Assembly (NCBI GenBank): GCA_937959285.1
Contig: CALGAR010000112.1
Coordinates: 1-54,095 of the forward strand
Source of the DNA: an uncultured Bryobacterales bacterium
GTDB lineage: Bacteria > Acidobacteriota > Terriglobia > Bryobacterales > Bryobacteraceae
Direction: 5' to 3'
Length of the DNA stretch: 54,095 nt
Shown here piece by piece: positions 41,463-52,400 of this stretch. The translations under genes were made by a program, and so were the position numbers. The notes beneath the pieces were generated by a model, which saw only the letters and a list, made by a program, of their open reading frames with translations, ran no database searches and was not told the origin of the DNA. Every line of letters begins with the position of its first letter. Position 1 is the first letter of the stretch.

Positions 41463-42031
41463 CTTCCGCTGGGACTTCTGTCCTCTCTATCAGAAGCACG
41501 AAACACAGGGAAAGGTTGCGCGACTAAGGTAAGAAAGGGGGGGTAAAACAGGGCCTGCCGGCGGCTTTTCTCCAGAAAGGACACGACTTCGGCATGCCCG
41601 TACTTTCTTGCAAGGCGCAGCGCCTCCGGAACCGGGCCGGCTCCGGCTTTCAGCAGGAGGCGAACAACCTCTGCATGCCCTTCCGAGGCCGCTGCCATCA
41701 GCGGTGTCCAGCCGGCTTTGCTTCGGACATTGACGTCCGCCTTCGCAGCAAGCAGTTCCCGTACGCAATCCGCGCGTCCCCGAAACGCCGCCATGCTCAA
41801 GGGTGTCTCGCCTCCAGAATCCCTGGCGTTCGCATCCGCGCCGAGTTCCAACAAGAGTTTCACCATCGCAGCGCTGCTCCTCGCGACGGCGAAGTGTAAC
41901 GGTGTTTTGTTCTCGAGTGATGGACGCGGTGCATTCAGCCGGGCTCCGGAAGCGACAGCCGCACGGACACCCTCAAGGTCATTTCGCTGCACAAGCGAAA
42001 CCAACTGTGAGTCAGGATTCGCCGACTGCAT
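41450..42031 (-). CDS. Ankyrin-repeat protein, 193 aa
   Basis: No signal peptide. Four or five ankyrin repeats occupy residues 10-155, e.g. ENKTPLHFAVARSSAAMVKL, SGGETPLSMAAFRGRADCVR and AGWTPLMAAASEGHAEVVRL. A short tail follows, ending DREDRSPSGSCKC. Ankyrin repeats bind other proteins; the partner is unknown. It lies 5 bp after the intradiol dioxygenase gene and overlaps the Spy-like gene. Confidence 0.9.
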   Translation of the reverse strand: MQSANPDSQLVSLVQRNDLEGVRAAVASGARLNAPRPSLENKTPLHFAVARSSAAMVKLLLELGADANARDSGGETPLSMAAFRGRADCVRELLAAKADVNVRSKAGWTPLMAAASEGHAEVVRLLLKAGAGPVPEALRLARKYGHAEVVSFLEKSRRQALFYPPFLTLVAQPFPVFRASDREDRSPSGSCKC

Positions 42032-42036
42032 CGCGT

Positions 42037-42633
42037 TCAGGCCGTGCGGATGACAAATTGAAACTCAGCGCGCTTCCCGTTGCCGCCATTGTCCTGGAGG
42101 TCAAGCAACAGGGACGGCCGCACCGAGGGGTCATGGTAGTTATACGGATTCCCGCGAAAGTAGAGCTGTGTGGTCAGGACGGGTCCGTTCCCCTTTCGCA
42201 CTTTCACATGCAAATGTGGAGGTCGTGGATATGAGCCCGCGCCGTAGTGCTTCGGGATGATCGTCTCGATCTGATACAGCCCGCTGTCATTCGTAAAGAT
42301 TCGTCCCCTAAGGCGAAAGCCGACGTTATCGTATTGCCCGTTGGCGTCGGCTTGCCAGAGGTCGATCTCCGCGTTCGGCAGGGGTTTTCCGTTGAGCCCG
42401 AGTACCTTGCCGGTCAGCAGCAATCGGGTACCGGGCATGCCCTTCTCGACAAGGTTGGAACGGATGGGAGCTCCCGGCTTGTAATAAGGGCCTTCCTGGT
42501 TATCCTCGGTTTCCTGCACCTCCGGCGTCGCGTACAGGAGCGAACGGGACTCGGCGAGCGCGGCGAGCGTTAACGCGCCTCCGCGAAAGAATCGGCGGCG
42601 CGAGAAGGAGCCGCCTCTGGGATCGAAGACCAT
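42037..42633 (-). CDS. Tat-exported intradiol ring-cleavage dioxygenase-like protein
   Basis: 198 residues starting at an ATG seven bases after GGGGGG. A TTG seven codons upstream, overlapping the DUF1501 stop, is the alternative. The N-terminus SRRRFFRGGALTLAALAESR is a twin-arginine signal. The body matches protocatechuate 3,4-dioxygenase-like folds: LTGKVLGLNGKPLPNAEIDL, WQADANGQYDN (Tyr101 ligand), a second Tyr at 130 or 135, and PPHLHVKV with His140 and His142. These four ligands hold Fe(III). Export is unusual for aromatic ring cleavage and suggests action on lignin-type or other extracellular phenolics. The gene is coupled to DUF1501. Confidence 0.85.
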   Translation of the reverse strand: MVFDPRGGSFSRRRFFRGGALTLAALAESRSLLYATPEVQETEDNQEGPYYKPGAPIRSNLVEKGMPGTRLLLTGKVLGLNGKPLPNAEIDLWQADANGQYDNVGFRLRGRIFTNDSGLYQIETIIPKHYGAGSYPRPPHLHVKVRKGNGPVLTTQLYFRGNPYNYHDPSVRPSLLLDLQDNGGNGKRAEFQFVIRTA

Positions 42634-42650
42634 AACAATACCCCCCTGAC

Positions 42651-44072
42651 TCAACTGAACAAGGCCGGAATGAGCTTTCCGCCTGTAAGCGTCGGGCGCT
42701 CTGCCCGACCGTTATGCTGAAACGTGACGCGCAGGTGATCCAGGCCGAGCAGGTGCAGGATATTGGCGTGAAGATCGTGAACATGCACTGGCTGGTCGAC
42801 CGCGCGAAGGCCGAGTTCGTCCGTGGAGCCGATCGTCTGTCCTCCCCTGACACCTCCGCCGGCCATCCACATCGTAAAGCCCCATGGATTGTGATCCCGC
42901 CCGTCTCCCTTCTCGTTGAAGGGCGTCCGGCCAAACTCTCCGCCCCATACCACAAGGGTTTCCTTTAAGAGACCGCGCGATTTCAAATCCGTTAGCAGGC
43001 CGGCAATCGGCTTATCGGAGATGCGGCACCACTTTCCGTGATTGGCTTCGATGTTCGAATGCGCATCCCAGCCACTCCCGGATCCGCAGTACAGCTCGAC
43101 AAACCGCACGCCGCGTTCGACCAGCCGGCGGGCAAGCAAGCAGTTCCGCCCAAAGACTGCGGTTACGGGATCATCCAGTCCGTACAGCCTCTTCGTGGCA
43201 TCCGATTCTTTGCTAAGATCGACTGCCTCGGGAGCCGCCGACTGCATCTGATAGGCAAGCTCGTAGGACCGGATCCTCGCATCCAGCTCCGTGTCATCCG
43301 GGCGGGCATCAGCGTGGAGTCGATTCAGCTCCGTCAGAAAGTCAATCTTCGACCGCTGCTGTTCATCGGTGACACCTCCGCCCGGCTTCAGATGCAGAAT
43401 CGGAGTGTCGCCCTGACGGAACAATGTGCCCTGATAAGCAGCCGGAAGAAAGCCGCTGCCCCAATTCTTCGCTCCCCCCACAGGCTGCCCTTGATCGAGG
43501 AGAATTACAAACGTCGGCAGATTGCGGTTGGCGCTGCCGAGCCCGTACGTGACCCATGCGCCGAGTGACGGGCGCCCAGCCAGAATGTCGCCTGTATTCA
43601 TCTGGCAGACCGAGCCGACGTGGTTGAGACCGTCCGCCCAGCAGGACCGGATGACAGCGAGGTCATCGGCATGCTGCGCAATGTGCGGATACCAGTCCGA
43701 CACCCACAGCCCGCTCTGGCCGTACTGCTTCCATTTTCTGGGCGAGCCGAGCAGCGAGTTGTTACCCGTGCCCATCGCCGTGATCACCTTGCCAAAGGAC
43801 GGCGGCAAGGGCTGTCCGTGCAGTTCGTTCAGCTTGGGCTTGGGATCGAAGAGATCGATGTGGCTCGGACCACCCTCCATGAAAAGGAAGATGACGGACC
43901 TCGCCTTGGGCTCGTGATGCGGCGGCTTCGGCTCCATCGGATCACGAGGGGCGGTTGCGGCGCCGCCTTCACTGAGCAGCGACGCGAGCGCGATGCCAGC
44001 GAGGCCGCTCCCTGCTCGCGTGAAGAACTCGCGCCGTGTCCGAACGGCCCAATGATGGAATGGCTGATTCAT
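42651..44072 (-). CDS. DUF1501 secreted protein with Tat-type signal (second copy)
   Basis: 473 residues, clearly paralogous to the copy at 5379-6809. The signal is RTRREFFTRAGSGLAGIALA; landmarks are SVIFLFMEGGPSHIDLFDPK, GRTPFNEKGDGRDHNPWGFT and VHVHDLHANILHLLGLDHLR. Its ATG lies one base after the PSD1 stop (TGATATG), so the pair is tightly coupled. It precedes the dioxygenase and ankyrin genes in the same run. The activity is unknown. Confidence 0.92.
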   Translation of the reverse strand: MNQPFHHWAVRTRREFFTRAGSGLAGIALASLLSEGGAATAPRDPMEPKPPHHEPKARSVIFLFMEGGPSHIDLFDPKPKLNELHGQPLPPSFGKVITAMGTGNNSLLGSPRKWKQYGQSGLWVSDWYPHIAQHADDLAVIRSCWADGLNHVGSVCQMNTGDILAGRPSLGAWVTYGLGSANRNLPTFVILLDQGQPVGGAKNWGSGFLPAAYQGTLFRQGDTPILHLKPGGGVTDEQQRSKIDFLTELNRLHADARPDDTELDARIRSYELAYQMQSAAPEAVDLSKESDATKRLYGLDDPVTAVFGRNCLLARRLVERGVRFVELYCGSGSGWDAHSNIEANHGKWCRISDKPIAGLLTDLKSRGLLKETLVVWGGEFGRTPFNEKGDGRDHNPWGFTMWMAGGGVRGGQTIGSTDELGLRAVDQPVHVHDLHANILHLLGLDHLRVTFQHNGRAERPTLTGGKLIPALFS

Positions 44073-44073
44073 A

Positions 44074-46308
44074 TCAGTCCAGATAGAGGAACTCGTTCGA
44101 GTTCAACAGAACATGGCAAAGATCAACAAGTGCGGCAGCCCGGGCGCGATCGGCTCGCTCGGGGAGGTTTTTCGGCAAAAGCGGAGTCTCCCCGCTAGTA
44201 AACCGGGCAGAAAGCAGCGTCGCTTGCCTGTCCAAAAACTTCCGCGCGATCGACATCTCATTTGAACCCGGCGCGCGGCCGAAGGCCAGACGGAACGCCC
44301 GCTGAATCTGAGCGTCGGGCGACAGGCCGGCATCGTTGAGCAGGCGCCCCGCCATCGCCTGGGCCCACTCCAGCACCATCTCGTCATTGAGCAGGGCCAG
44401 CGACTGCGTGACCGACAAGGTTTGCTGGCGGCGAGAGCAGCTTTCGTGCGTGTCCGGCATGTCGAACGATTCAAAGAGCGGATAGCGCGCGTTCCGGCGA
44501 ACGAAGACGTAGACACTGCGCCGATTCATCTCTTCGGGGTCTTCATCCGTCTTCCAAGCCCCCTTGTTCGCTGTGCCCTCAGGCCGCGGCGGAAACACAC
44601 CCGGCCCGAACATCTTCAGGTTGAGAAGACCGGCCGTCGCAAGAGCAGCATCGCGAATGACCTCCCCTTCAAGGCGCCGCCGCTGAAACCGCCATAGCAG
44701 CTTGTTGTCCGGATCGGCCGCCGCTGCTTTTTCATTTGGCGCCGAGGATTGCATGTAAGCGCGTGAAAGGACGATGCGCCGGTGCAGCTTCTTCAGGCTC
44801 CATCCGTCCTCAACGAAGGTTGCCGCGAGGTAATCAAGCAGTTCGCGATGCGTGGGACGCTCGCCCATCAACCCGAAATCTCCGGGAGTTCCAACGATTC
44901 CCCTTCCGAAGTGATGGTGCCAGACACGGTTCACTGCCACCCGCGCCGTCAGCGGATTCTGAGGGCTGGCGATCCAATTCGCCAGCGCCGCCCGGCGCCC
45001 CGTGCTGTTCATTCCAGCCGGCTTTTGAATAGCGGCAGGTTTCGCATCCAGGATGGTGAAGAATCCCGGCTGCACTTCCTCCATGGGAGCGTCCCATGCC
45101 CCGCCCCTCAGCATAAACGTCTTTGGAGCCTCGGCGGAGGCGTCGATCATCACTTGTGCGAGAGATTTCTCCGGAGGCTTGAAGGAATCAAATGCCGCGA
45201 GCTGCTCCTTCAGCCGCCGGTAGCGCTCCTTCGCCTCCCCCTTCAACCGTGCAGCCAGCTGCTCTTCCGTGAACGTAACTTGTGGCTTGGCCTTGTAATA
45301 CATCTGCCACTGGTAGGGGTTGCGTTCGGCAGCCGGCATCGAGAGAACAGCCTGGATCTCCTCCGGGAAGCGGGCAAGGCGTTCCTCGTAAAAGTCCTTT
45401 CTGACGGGCTCGAGAAGCGACGCAATCTCCTGTCTGAGGTCGCGGGTCTTCTCTTCCCAAATGCGATTCTGCCGCTCCCACCGGGCCTGCTCCTGCTCGG
45501 AATCGAGCACCATCTCATCTTCGATCCGCACATTCGCGAAGAAGGCCTGAAGCCGGTAGTAGTCCTTTTGGAGAATCGGATCAAACTTGTGATCGTGGCA
45601 TCGGGCGCAGCCAACCGTGACGCCGAGGAAAGCAGAGGCGACGGTGTAGGTGATGTCGTTCAGCAGTTCCTGCCGACGGTTCATGATGTTGGCGGCATTG
45701 CTTTCATCCGGGAAGTGCCGGTTGAACCCGGTCGCGATGAGCGCGTCTCTGTCGCCGGGGTAAAGCTCATCCCCGGCGATCTGTTCCTTCACAAACCTGT
45801 CGTACGGCTTGTCGGCATTCAACGACCGGATGACGTAGTCGCGGTACCGCCAGATGTGAGGCCGCGTCTCGTCGCTTTTGAAACCTTCGCTATCGGCATA
45901 GCGGGCAACGTCGAGCCAGTGACGCGCCCACCGTTCCCCGTAGCGAGGCGAGGCCAGAAGACGGTCGACCACTTTTTTATAAGCCTCGGGAGAATCGTCG
46001 GCCAGGAACGCCTGAATCTCTTCCGGCGTCGGAGGCAACCCGGTCAAGTCGATCGTCACCCGGCGAAGCAGCGTCCGCTTGTCCGCGGGCGGGTTGTAGC
46101 TCAGTCCGGCCGCTTCCAGCTTGCTCAGCAGGAATGCGTCGATTTCGTTGTGAACCAGCCCGGTGTTGGCCACCTTTGGAACTGGCGGCTTCACGACTTT
46201 TTGGATTGCCCACCATCTCAAATGGTGAGGCTTGAAGGGGGACGTGCTGCTTTCGGCCAGCAGCAACGCCGGCGCGGCAGCAAGAAGAGCCAGAGGAATG
46301 CGTCGCAT
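44074..46308 (-). CDS. PSD1/DUF1549 secreted protein lacking the N-terminal cytochrome domain
   Basis: 744 residues with signal peptide MRRIPLALLAAAPALLLAES. DUF1549 covers about 50-270, with WARHWLDVARYADSEGFKSD and CARCHDHKFDPILQKDYYRL. DUF1553 covers about 440-744, with NPLTARVAVNRVWHHHFGRG, and ends NSNEFLYLD. Compared with the copy at 6831-9686 it lacks the CGGCH cytochrome module, although the CARCH motif remains. It heads the 41-46 kb minus-strand operon. Confidence 0.93.
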   Translation of the reverse strand: MRRIPLALLAAAPALLLAESSTSPFKPHHLRWWAIQKVVKPPVPKVANTGLVHNEIDAFLLSKLEAAGLSYNPPADKRTLLRRVTIDLTGLPPTPEEIQAFLADDSPEAYKKVVDRLLASPRYGERWARHWLDVARYADSEGFKSDETRPHIWRYRDYVIRSLNADKPYDRFVKEQIAGDELYPGDRDALIATGFNRHFPDESNAANIMNRRQELLNDITYTVASAFLGVTVGCARCHDHKFDPILQKDYYRLQAFFANVRIEDEMVLDSEQEQARWERQNRIWEEKTRDLRQEIASLLEPVRKDFYEERLARFPEEIQAVLSMPAAERNPYQWQMYYKAKPQVTFTEEQLAARLKGEAKERYRRLKEQLAAFDSFKPPEKSLAQVMIDASAEAPKTFMLRGGAWDAPMEEVQPGFFTILDAKPAAIQKPAGMNSTGRRAALANWIASPQNPLTARVAVNRVWHHHFGRGIVGTPGDFGLMGERPTHRELLDYLAATFVEDGWSLKKLHRRIVLSRAYMQSSAPNEKAAAADPDNKLLWRFQRRRLEGEVIRDAALATAGLLNLKMFGPGVFPPRPEGTANKGAWKTDEDPEEMNRRSVYVFVRRNARYPLFESFDMPDTHESCSRRQQTLSVTQSLALLNDEMVLEWAQAMAGRLLNDAGLSPDAQIQRAFRLAFGRAPGSNEMSIARKFLDRQATLLSARFTSGETPLLPKNLPERADRARAAALVDLCHVLLNSNEFLYLD

Positions 46309-46403
46309 CCGGGGAACGCCTCCAAATGTTGCGGATTACTATATCACCGGACACACTGGAGCGCACCCGTGCAAATCCCTTGCGTCGCTGTGGTGCAGAT
46401 GCA

Positions 46404-47453
46404 CTACTTCGCCGTTAGAGCGCGGATGCGGTGGGATTCACTGTCCGCAATGTAAACCGTTCCATCGCGTGCGACGAAGACACCGTGCGGGCGGTTCATC
46501 AGACATTTGAGGGGGTCGCCGTCAGGACCGTCGCCCCGGTTCCCGTTGCCTGCCACAGTCCGAATGATTCCCGTCTTCAGATCGATCTTCCGGATTGCGT
46601 GATTCTCAGTGTCCGCAAGATAGAGACTGCCGTCCGGGGAAAGCGCCACTCCTTTCGGCCCGTTGAGAGTAGCGGAAACAGCCGGACCGCCATCACCGGA
46701 CATCCCTTTCTGGCCCGTACCGCCGATGTGAAATACTCGCTTCGCCTTAGGATCAATCCGGTAAACAGCATTGCCCTCCCTCAAGACGAGGTACAGGTTT
46801 CCGTCCCGGTCGACATCAATCGCGCGCGGCCCGTTAAACGGCGTCCCCTCGATCGGCGCACCATCTGGCGTGGGCTTACGCTCGCCCGTTCCAAGATACG
46901 TCTCAATGATGCCGGTCTTGAGGTCTACCCTGCGGACGCGGTGATTGAGGATGTCGCAGATCAGCAGACGTCCTTCCCGGTCGAAGGCGATCGAGTGCGG
47001 CTGGCGGAGCTGAGCTTTCACCGCAGGCCCTCCGTCACCGGAAAAGCCTGGTTCGCCAGTCCCGGCGACAGTCGTGATGATCCCGGTCTTCTTATCCACT
47101 CGTCGAACGACATGGTTGGGCATATCCACAAAATAGAGATTGCCCTGGCGGTCAAAGCGCACTTCGTACGGCTGGCCTAGCGCCGCTTTCGTCGCAAGCC
47201 CTCCGTCGCCCGAATTTCCCTTCTCGCCGCTGCCGGCCACAGTCGTCAGACGTTTCGTTTTCAAATCCAGCCGCCGCACGACGTGATTGTCGATGTCACA
47301 GAAGTAGAGGGCAGCGTCGGGACCGATGACTAATCCATAAGGGTTGTTGATCTGCGTGTCGCTGAATCCCGGCACGCCGGTACCAACGACAGTGGATATC
47401 TTTTGTCCGGAGAGTGTAGCGGCGACGGCCGCGAGAAGCACGAGGCGTTTCAT
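46404..47453 (-). CDS. Secreted NHL-repeat beta-propeller protein
   Basis: 349 residues, signal peptide MKRLVLLAAVAATLSG. Five to six NHL repeats have the pattern PxGxxxxxDGxLYxxDxxNHxVRRxD (for example LYFVDMPNHVVRRVDKKTGI), separated by GTGxxGFSGDGGPA motifs. This propeller is typically a binding scaffold or lactonase-like fold; no catalytic residues stand out. It lies 95 bp upstream of PSD1 and may belong to the same unit. Confidence 0.92.
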   Translation of the reverse strand: MKRLVLLAAVAATLSGQKISTVVGTGVPGFSDTQINNPYGLVIGPDAALYFCDIDNHVVRRLDLKTKRLTTVAGSGEKGNSGDGGLATKAALGQPYEVRFDRQGNLYFVDMPNHVVRRVDKKTGIITTVAGTGEPGFSGDGGPAVKAQLRQPHSIAFDREGRLLICDILNHRVRRVDLKTGIIETYLGTGERKPTPDGAPIEGTPFNGPRAIDVDRDGNLYLVLREGNAVYRIDPKAKRVFHIGGTGQKGMSGDGGPAVSATLNGPKGVALSPDGSLYLADTENHAIRKIDLKTGIIRTVAGNGNRGDGPDGDPLKCLMNRPHGVFVARDGTVYIADSESHRIRALTAK

Positions 47454-47534
47454 AGGCGGAGCATAGAGAGTCTATCGCATGGCAGAGGCGAGCAGGATTG
47501 TCTCGATCCAGTTCGATTCAGATAATATGTGCCA

Positions 47535-49337
47535 ATGATCCTTCGCTGTCTTCTCCTGGCCGTTGCCCTGCTTACCTTTGCGAACGCCCAAAAACCGGAG
47601 GAAGGCCCATACCGGTTGAGCGAATCAGAACGCCGGGAGCTCCGTACAGGCTATGAGCAGTTAGGCGCGTGGATCGCCAAGCTGCGAGGCCGCTACGACG
47701 AGGCTCTGCTCGCCGAAGTCGAGATCTACCACAAGGCCCTCGACTGGCTCCTCCGCTATGAAGAAGAGCTCTACAACAAGAACTACCTGGCGCACGCGCG
47801 CCGGGTAATCGAGGATGGAACCTCCCGCGCGGCGGAGCTCGAAGCAGGACGGCATTCCTGGACAACCCGAACCGGGCGTGTCATACGAGCCTACCGGTCT
47901 CGTATCGACGGCAGTATTCAGCCTTTCGGCATGGTGATTCCTGCCGGCTACGACCGCCGCCGCCCCATGCGACTCGACGTCATCCTGCATGGCCGCAACG
48001 CCACTTTGAGTGAAGTCAGCTTTCTTGCTACGCACGGCAGTTCCAAGACGCCAGATCCACAAGGCCGGCTGGAGCTGCACGTCTTCGGGCGAACGAACAA
48101 CGCCTACCGTTGGGGTGGTGAGGCCGATGTCTTCGAGGCGCTCGCATCTGCCCGGAGCCGCTACGCCGTCGACCCGGACCGCATTGTGCTCCGAGGCTTT
48201 TCGATGGGAGGCGCCGGCGCCTGGCATCTTGGGCTGCATTACCCAGGACGCTGGGCTGCTGTGGAGGCAGGCGCCGGATTCACCGAGACGAAGCGGTATG
48301 CTCGGTTGACAAGCCTGACTCCGGATCAGGAGAAGCTGCTGCACATCTATGACGCCGTCGATTACTCGTTGAATGCATGGAATCTTCCGATCGTCGGTTA
48401 TGGCGGTGAGCTCGACAGGCAGTTGCAGGCTTCCGTCAACATCAAAGAGCAGCTTGCAGCAGAGGGGATTTCCCTGGATCTGATCAAAGCCCTTTTTCTT
48501 GTCGGGCCTAAGACCGAGCATAAGTGGCACCCCGAAAGCAAGGAGCAGTCCGAACGCTTCATCAAGGCGGTTCTTGAGAATCCACGGGGGATTCCTGAAC
48601 GAGTGCGGTTCGTCACCTACACGACCAAGTACAACCGCTCCCACTGGGTAACGATCGAAGGTCTCGAACGCCACTACGAGCGGGCGGAAGTGGATGCCCG
48701 GCTCACTGCGTCCGGTGTATCCGTAAGGACTCGCAATGTCTCGCGGCTGCGCCTGCCCTCCCAAGGCGACATCGAAATCGACGGACAGGTGGTCACAAGC
48801 AACACCGGCGTGTTGGAGAAGCGCGACGGCCGATGGCAACCGGCGTCCAACCGTCCGGCTCTCCGGAAGCGGCACGGACTCCAGGGTCCGATTGATGACG
48901 CATTTATGGGACCGTTTCTTTGCGTCGCGCCCACAGGCGGTTCCCCCGCCCTCGATCGATTCCGCCGAGAGTACGCCAAATGGATGCGAGCAGACGTCCC
49001 GGTTAAGGACGCTTCCGCTGTAACCGAAGACGATCTACGGACGCGCAACTTGATCCTGTTCGGCACTCCCGAGACCAATCCTTGGATTGCCAAGGTCATG
49101 CCGCGGCTTCCGCTGTCCTGGCCCAAGGAGAAAGATCAGCTCCTTGCGCTGATCTATCCCAACCCGCTCAATCCGAATCGTTATGTCGTCCTCAACAGCG
49201 GCCACACGTTCGGCGAGAGCGACTTCAAGGGGACGAACGCTCTCCTCTATCCTCGCTTGGGAGATTGGGCGATCCTGGACGCCGAAGGGAAGCCCATCCG
49301 GTCCGGTTTCTTTGACGAAGCCTGGAAGCCGTTTTAA
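47535..49337 (+). CDS. Exported alpha/beta-hydrolase (prolyl-oligopeptidase/esterase-like)
   Basis: The ATG at 47535 is preferred over a GTG two codons upstream. 600 residues with signal peptide MILRCLLLAVALLTFANA. A helical N-terminal region (residues 30-105) precedes the hydrolase core: LDVILHGRN (oxyanion side), the nucleophile elbow GFSMGGAGAW with Ser223, and a later WHPESK segment. A C-terminal domain follows (residues 380-600; LLALIYPNPLNPNRYVVLNS). Substrate unknown; perhaps an ester or peptide imported by the TonB receptor 125 bp downstream on the same strand. Confidence 0.86.
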   Translation: MILRCLLLAVALLTFANAQKPEEGPYRLSESERRELRTGYEQLGAWIAKLRGRYDEALLAEVEIYHKALDWLLRYEEELYNKNYLAHARRVIEDGTSRAAELEAGRHSWTTRTGRVIRAYRSRIDGSIQPFGMVIPAGYDRRRPMRLDVILHGRNATLSEVSFLATHGSSKTPDPQGRLELHVFGRTNNAYRWGGEADVFEALASARSRYAVDPDRIVLRGFSMGGAGAWHLGLHYPGRWAAVEAGAGFTETKRYARLTSLTPDQEKLLHIYDAVDYSLNAWNLPIVGYGGELDRQLQASVNIKEQLAAEGISLDLIKALFLVGPKTEHKWHPESKEQSERFIKAVLENPRGIPERVRFVTYTTKYNRSHWVTIEGLERHYERAEVDARLTASGVSVRTRNVSRLRLPSQGDIEIDGQVVTSNTGVLEKRDGRWQPASNRPALRKRHGLQGPIDDAFMGPFLCVAPTGGSPALDRFRREYAKWMRADVPVKDASAVTEDDLRTRNLILFGTPETNPWIAKVMPRLPLSWPKEKDQLLALIYPNPLNPNRYVVLNSGHTFGESDFKGTNALLYPRLGDWAILDAEGKPIRSGFFDEAWKPF

Positions 49338-49461
49338 CCGCTTCCACGACTTCACTCAAACGGTCATTCGCACTGTTTCAGCGTCGCGGAACACCCAATT
49401 TACAGAGCATGCAGCAAACTTCGCGTTAGCATAGACTGAATAACTCGCTGTACAGCAGAAA

Positions 49462-52400
49462 GTGAGGGTAGCCTTGCGCTTGAGACTTATACTTGCCCTT
49501 ATATCGGCTTCGGTGGCATGTGCCCAAACGACGCTGTCCACTATCACCGGCATTGTCAGCGACCCCACAGGCTCTCCCGTCGCAACGGCCAGCGTTCGCG
49601 CTGTAGCGGAAGACACCGGGCGCAGCCGGTCGGCGGTGTCTGACGAACGAGGCAGTTACGTGTTGCCTCTGCTTGAGCCCGGCGCGTATCGAATTGAAAT
49701 TCAGAAAGCAGGCTACCAGCCTCACGAGCAGCGGGTGGTTCTACAGATGAACCAGGAAGTCCGGCTGGACGTGAGCTTGAGCACAGTCAGCCGCGAATCG
49801 GTCGAAGTGACGGCTACACGGTCCTTGCTGCGGCCCGAATCTGCAGCGCTCGGCACGGTGATCGAAAATCGGCTCGTCGTAGGCTTGCCGCTTGACGGCC
49901 GCAACTTTCTCGAACTCACTCTCCTGAACCCCGGGGCGGTCCCGGCCGCGCAGGGTTCATCGTCCTCCGTCCGCGGCGATTTCGCCTTTCACGTCAACGG
50001 CGCCCGGGAGGACGCGAATAACTTCCTGCTCGACGGCGTGTACAACGGAGATCCCAAGCTCAACACCTTCGGCGTTAACGCCGCCGTCGATGCGATTCGC
50101 GAATTCGAGGTGGCCGCATCCACCTACGACGCCTCTTTTGGCCGCAATGGCGGCGGTCAAATTAACGTAGTGCTGAAGAGCGGCAGCAATTCGCTCCATG
50201 GCACCGCCTACGAATTCTTCCGCAACGGAGCGCTGGATGCGCGGAACTACTTCGTCCCCGCCGACCAGCCCGACCCACGTTACCAGCGGAATCAGTTCGG
50301 CTTCTCTCTCGGTGGTCCGCTCAAGCGCAACCGCACCTTCCTGTTTGGTGACTACGAAGGACGCCGGGCAAACGAGGGCATCACGCGTGTGACGAACGTT
50401 CCCACAGAACGGGAGCGCCGCGGGGACTTTTCGCAATCACTCGTACCTTATATCATCGACCCATTTACGCAGATGCCATTCCCCGGCAACATCATCCCTA
50501 CCGAGAGGATTCATCCCATCGGTGCAGCGATTGCAGCGCTCTATCCTCTGCCCAACCGGAACGTCCCCGGGCAGAATTATGTGTCCTCCCCGGTTCAGCG
50601 GGATCGCAACGATCAGTTCGACGCACGGCTGGACCACGCGCTCACATCCGGCTCTGATCTAACGGTCCGCTACAGCTTCGGGGACCGCGATCTGTACGAT
50701 CCCTTCAGCGGACCGTCGTTTGCCGCGGTGCCCGGTTTCGGTGTGGACGTACCGCGCCGCGGGCAGAATTTAATGGCTGCACACACGTCCGCGATCCGGC
50801 CCACACTCCTCAACGAGTTCCGCGCGGCTTTCACGCGAATCGCAGCAGGCGTGAATCAGGAAGGGCGCAACGGCGTCACCAACGCGCAGGTCGGCTTGCC
50901 CGTGATTTCTTCGAATCCGCGCGACGCGGGGCTCACCTTTATCACGCTGCCTGGCTACTCGCCGCTTGGCGACGAGTACAACAACCCGCAGAAGAGCGTC
51001 ACGAATACATTTCAGGTGCTGGATACGGCAACGTGGGTGCGAGGTCGCTCCATGTTCAAGTTCGGCTTTGACTTCCGCCGCCTCCAGCAGAATGCGTTTC
51101 GTGATGTCCAGTCCCGCGGACTGATTAATTTCTACGGCTTCACCGGAGACGCGGTGGCGGATCTGCTTCAGGGGCTGCCGGTAGCGACAGGAGTCGCGCG
51201 CCTCGACAATCCGCAATACCTGCGCGCTTCCTCTATCAACTTCTTCATCAACGATACGTGGCGTGCGACGTCCAAGCTGACCCTCACTCTCGGTTTGCGA
51301 TACGAATTCAACACGCCGCCCACGGACCGGTTCAATCGTGCTAGCGTCTATGACGCCGCCTCGGGCACGGTGGTCCCCGTCGGAACCAACGGCGTGCCGA
51401 AAGCCGGCTACGGTTCGGACCGCAACAACTTCGCGCCGCGTTTCGGACTGGCATATAGAGCCCGGGAGGGAACAATCCTGCGGGGAGGTTACGGCATCTA
51501 CTATGACCAGTCTGCACTTGCCCCGGGCGAGGGCCTTTACTTCAATCCGCCCTACTTCGACTTCCGTCTCTTTGTCGCCCTGCCCCAGTTCCCGCTCCTG
51601 CTCCACGATCCTTTTCCCGCCAACTATCCGTTTCCAAGTCCGCCGTCGGCCACGGCGTTCCAGCGCGACCTTCGGACTCCATACTTGCAGCACTGGAACT
51701 TCAATGTTCAGCAGCAGCTCGGCCCGAGCCGGATCGTGGAAATCGGCTACGCAGGCTCGAAAGGAACAAATCTGATCTCCGCTCGCGACATCAACCAGCC
51801 CGCTCCAAGCCCGTCGCCGATCGTTCTGCGTCCTAATCCAATGTTCGAAGACATCAACATCATCGAATCGCGTGCGAGCTCGAACTACCACTCGCTGCAA
51901 GCGCGCTTCCAGCAGCGCTTCGCGCGCGGGCTATCGGCCCTTGTCTCCTACACGTACGGCAAGTCGATCGATGACGCTTCGGGATTCTTCTCGAGCGCTG
52001 GCGACGCCAACTTCCCTCAGGATTCGATGGATGTGCGGGCGGAACGCGCACGGTCGGCCTTCGATGTCCGCCAGCGGCTCTCGATTGCCTATGCCTATGA
52101 TCTACCCTTCGGCGGCCGTTCTGGCATCCGCCGCCTGCTGCTCGGCGGCTGGCAGACCAACGGAATCTGGAGCTTCCAGACCGGAAGACCCTTCACGGTC
52201 GCTCTGCTGCCGACAGTCGATAACAGCGGCACGGGCCGTTCGTCGCTCGGCTTTGGCGCCAATGACCGGCCGCACTACCTGTACGATGCGCGGTTGGACA
52301 ACCCCGGGCCGGATCAATGGTTCGACACCGCGGCGTTCATCACCCCACCGCAAGGTTCGTTTGGCAATGCGGGCCGCAATATCCTCGATGGCCCGGGCTT

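Noticed and set aside
44782..46455. 557-codon plus-strand open frame
   Set aside because: Antisense to PSD1, with a composition typical of a shadow frame and no ribosome site.
50770..51900. 376-codon minus-strand open frame
   Set aside because: Antisense to the second TonB receptor; Arg/Val-rich with no recognised motif.
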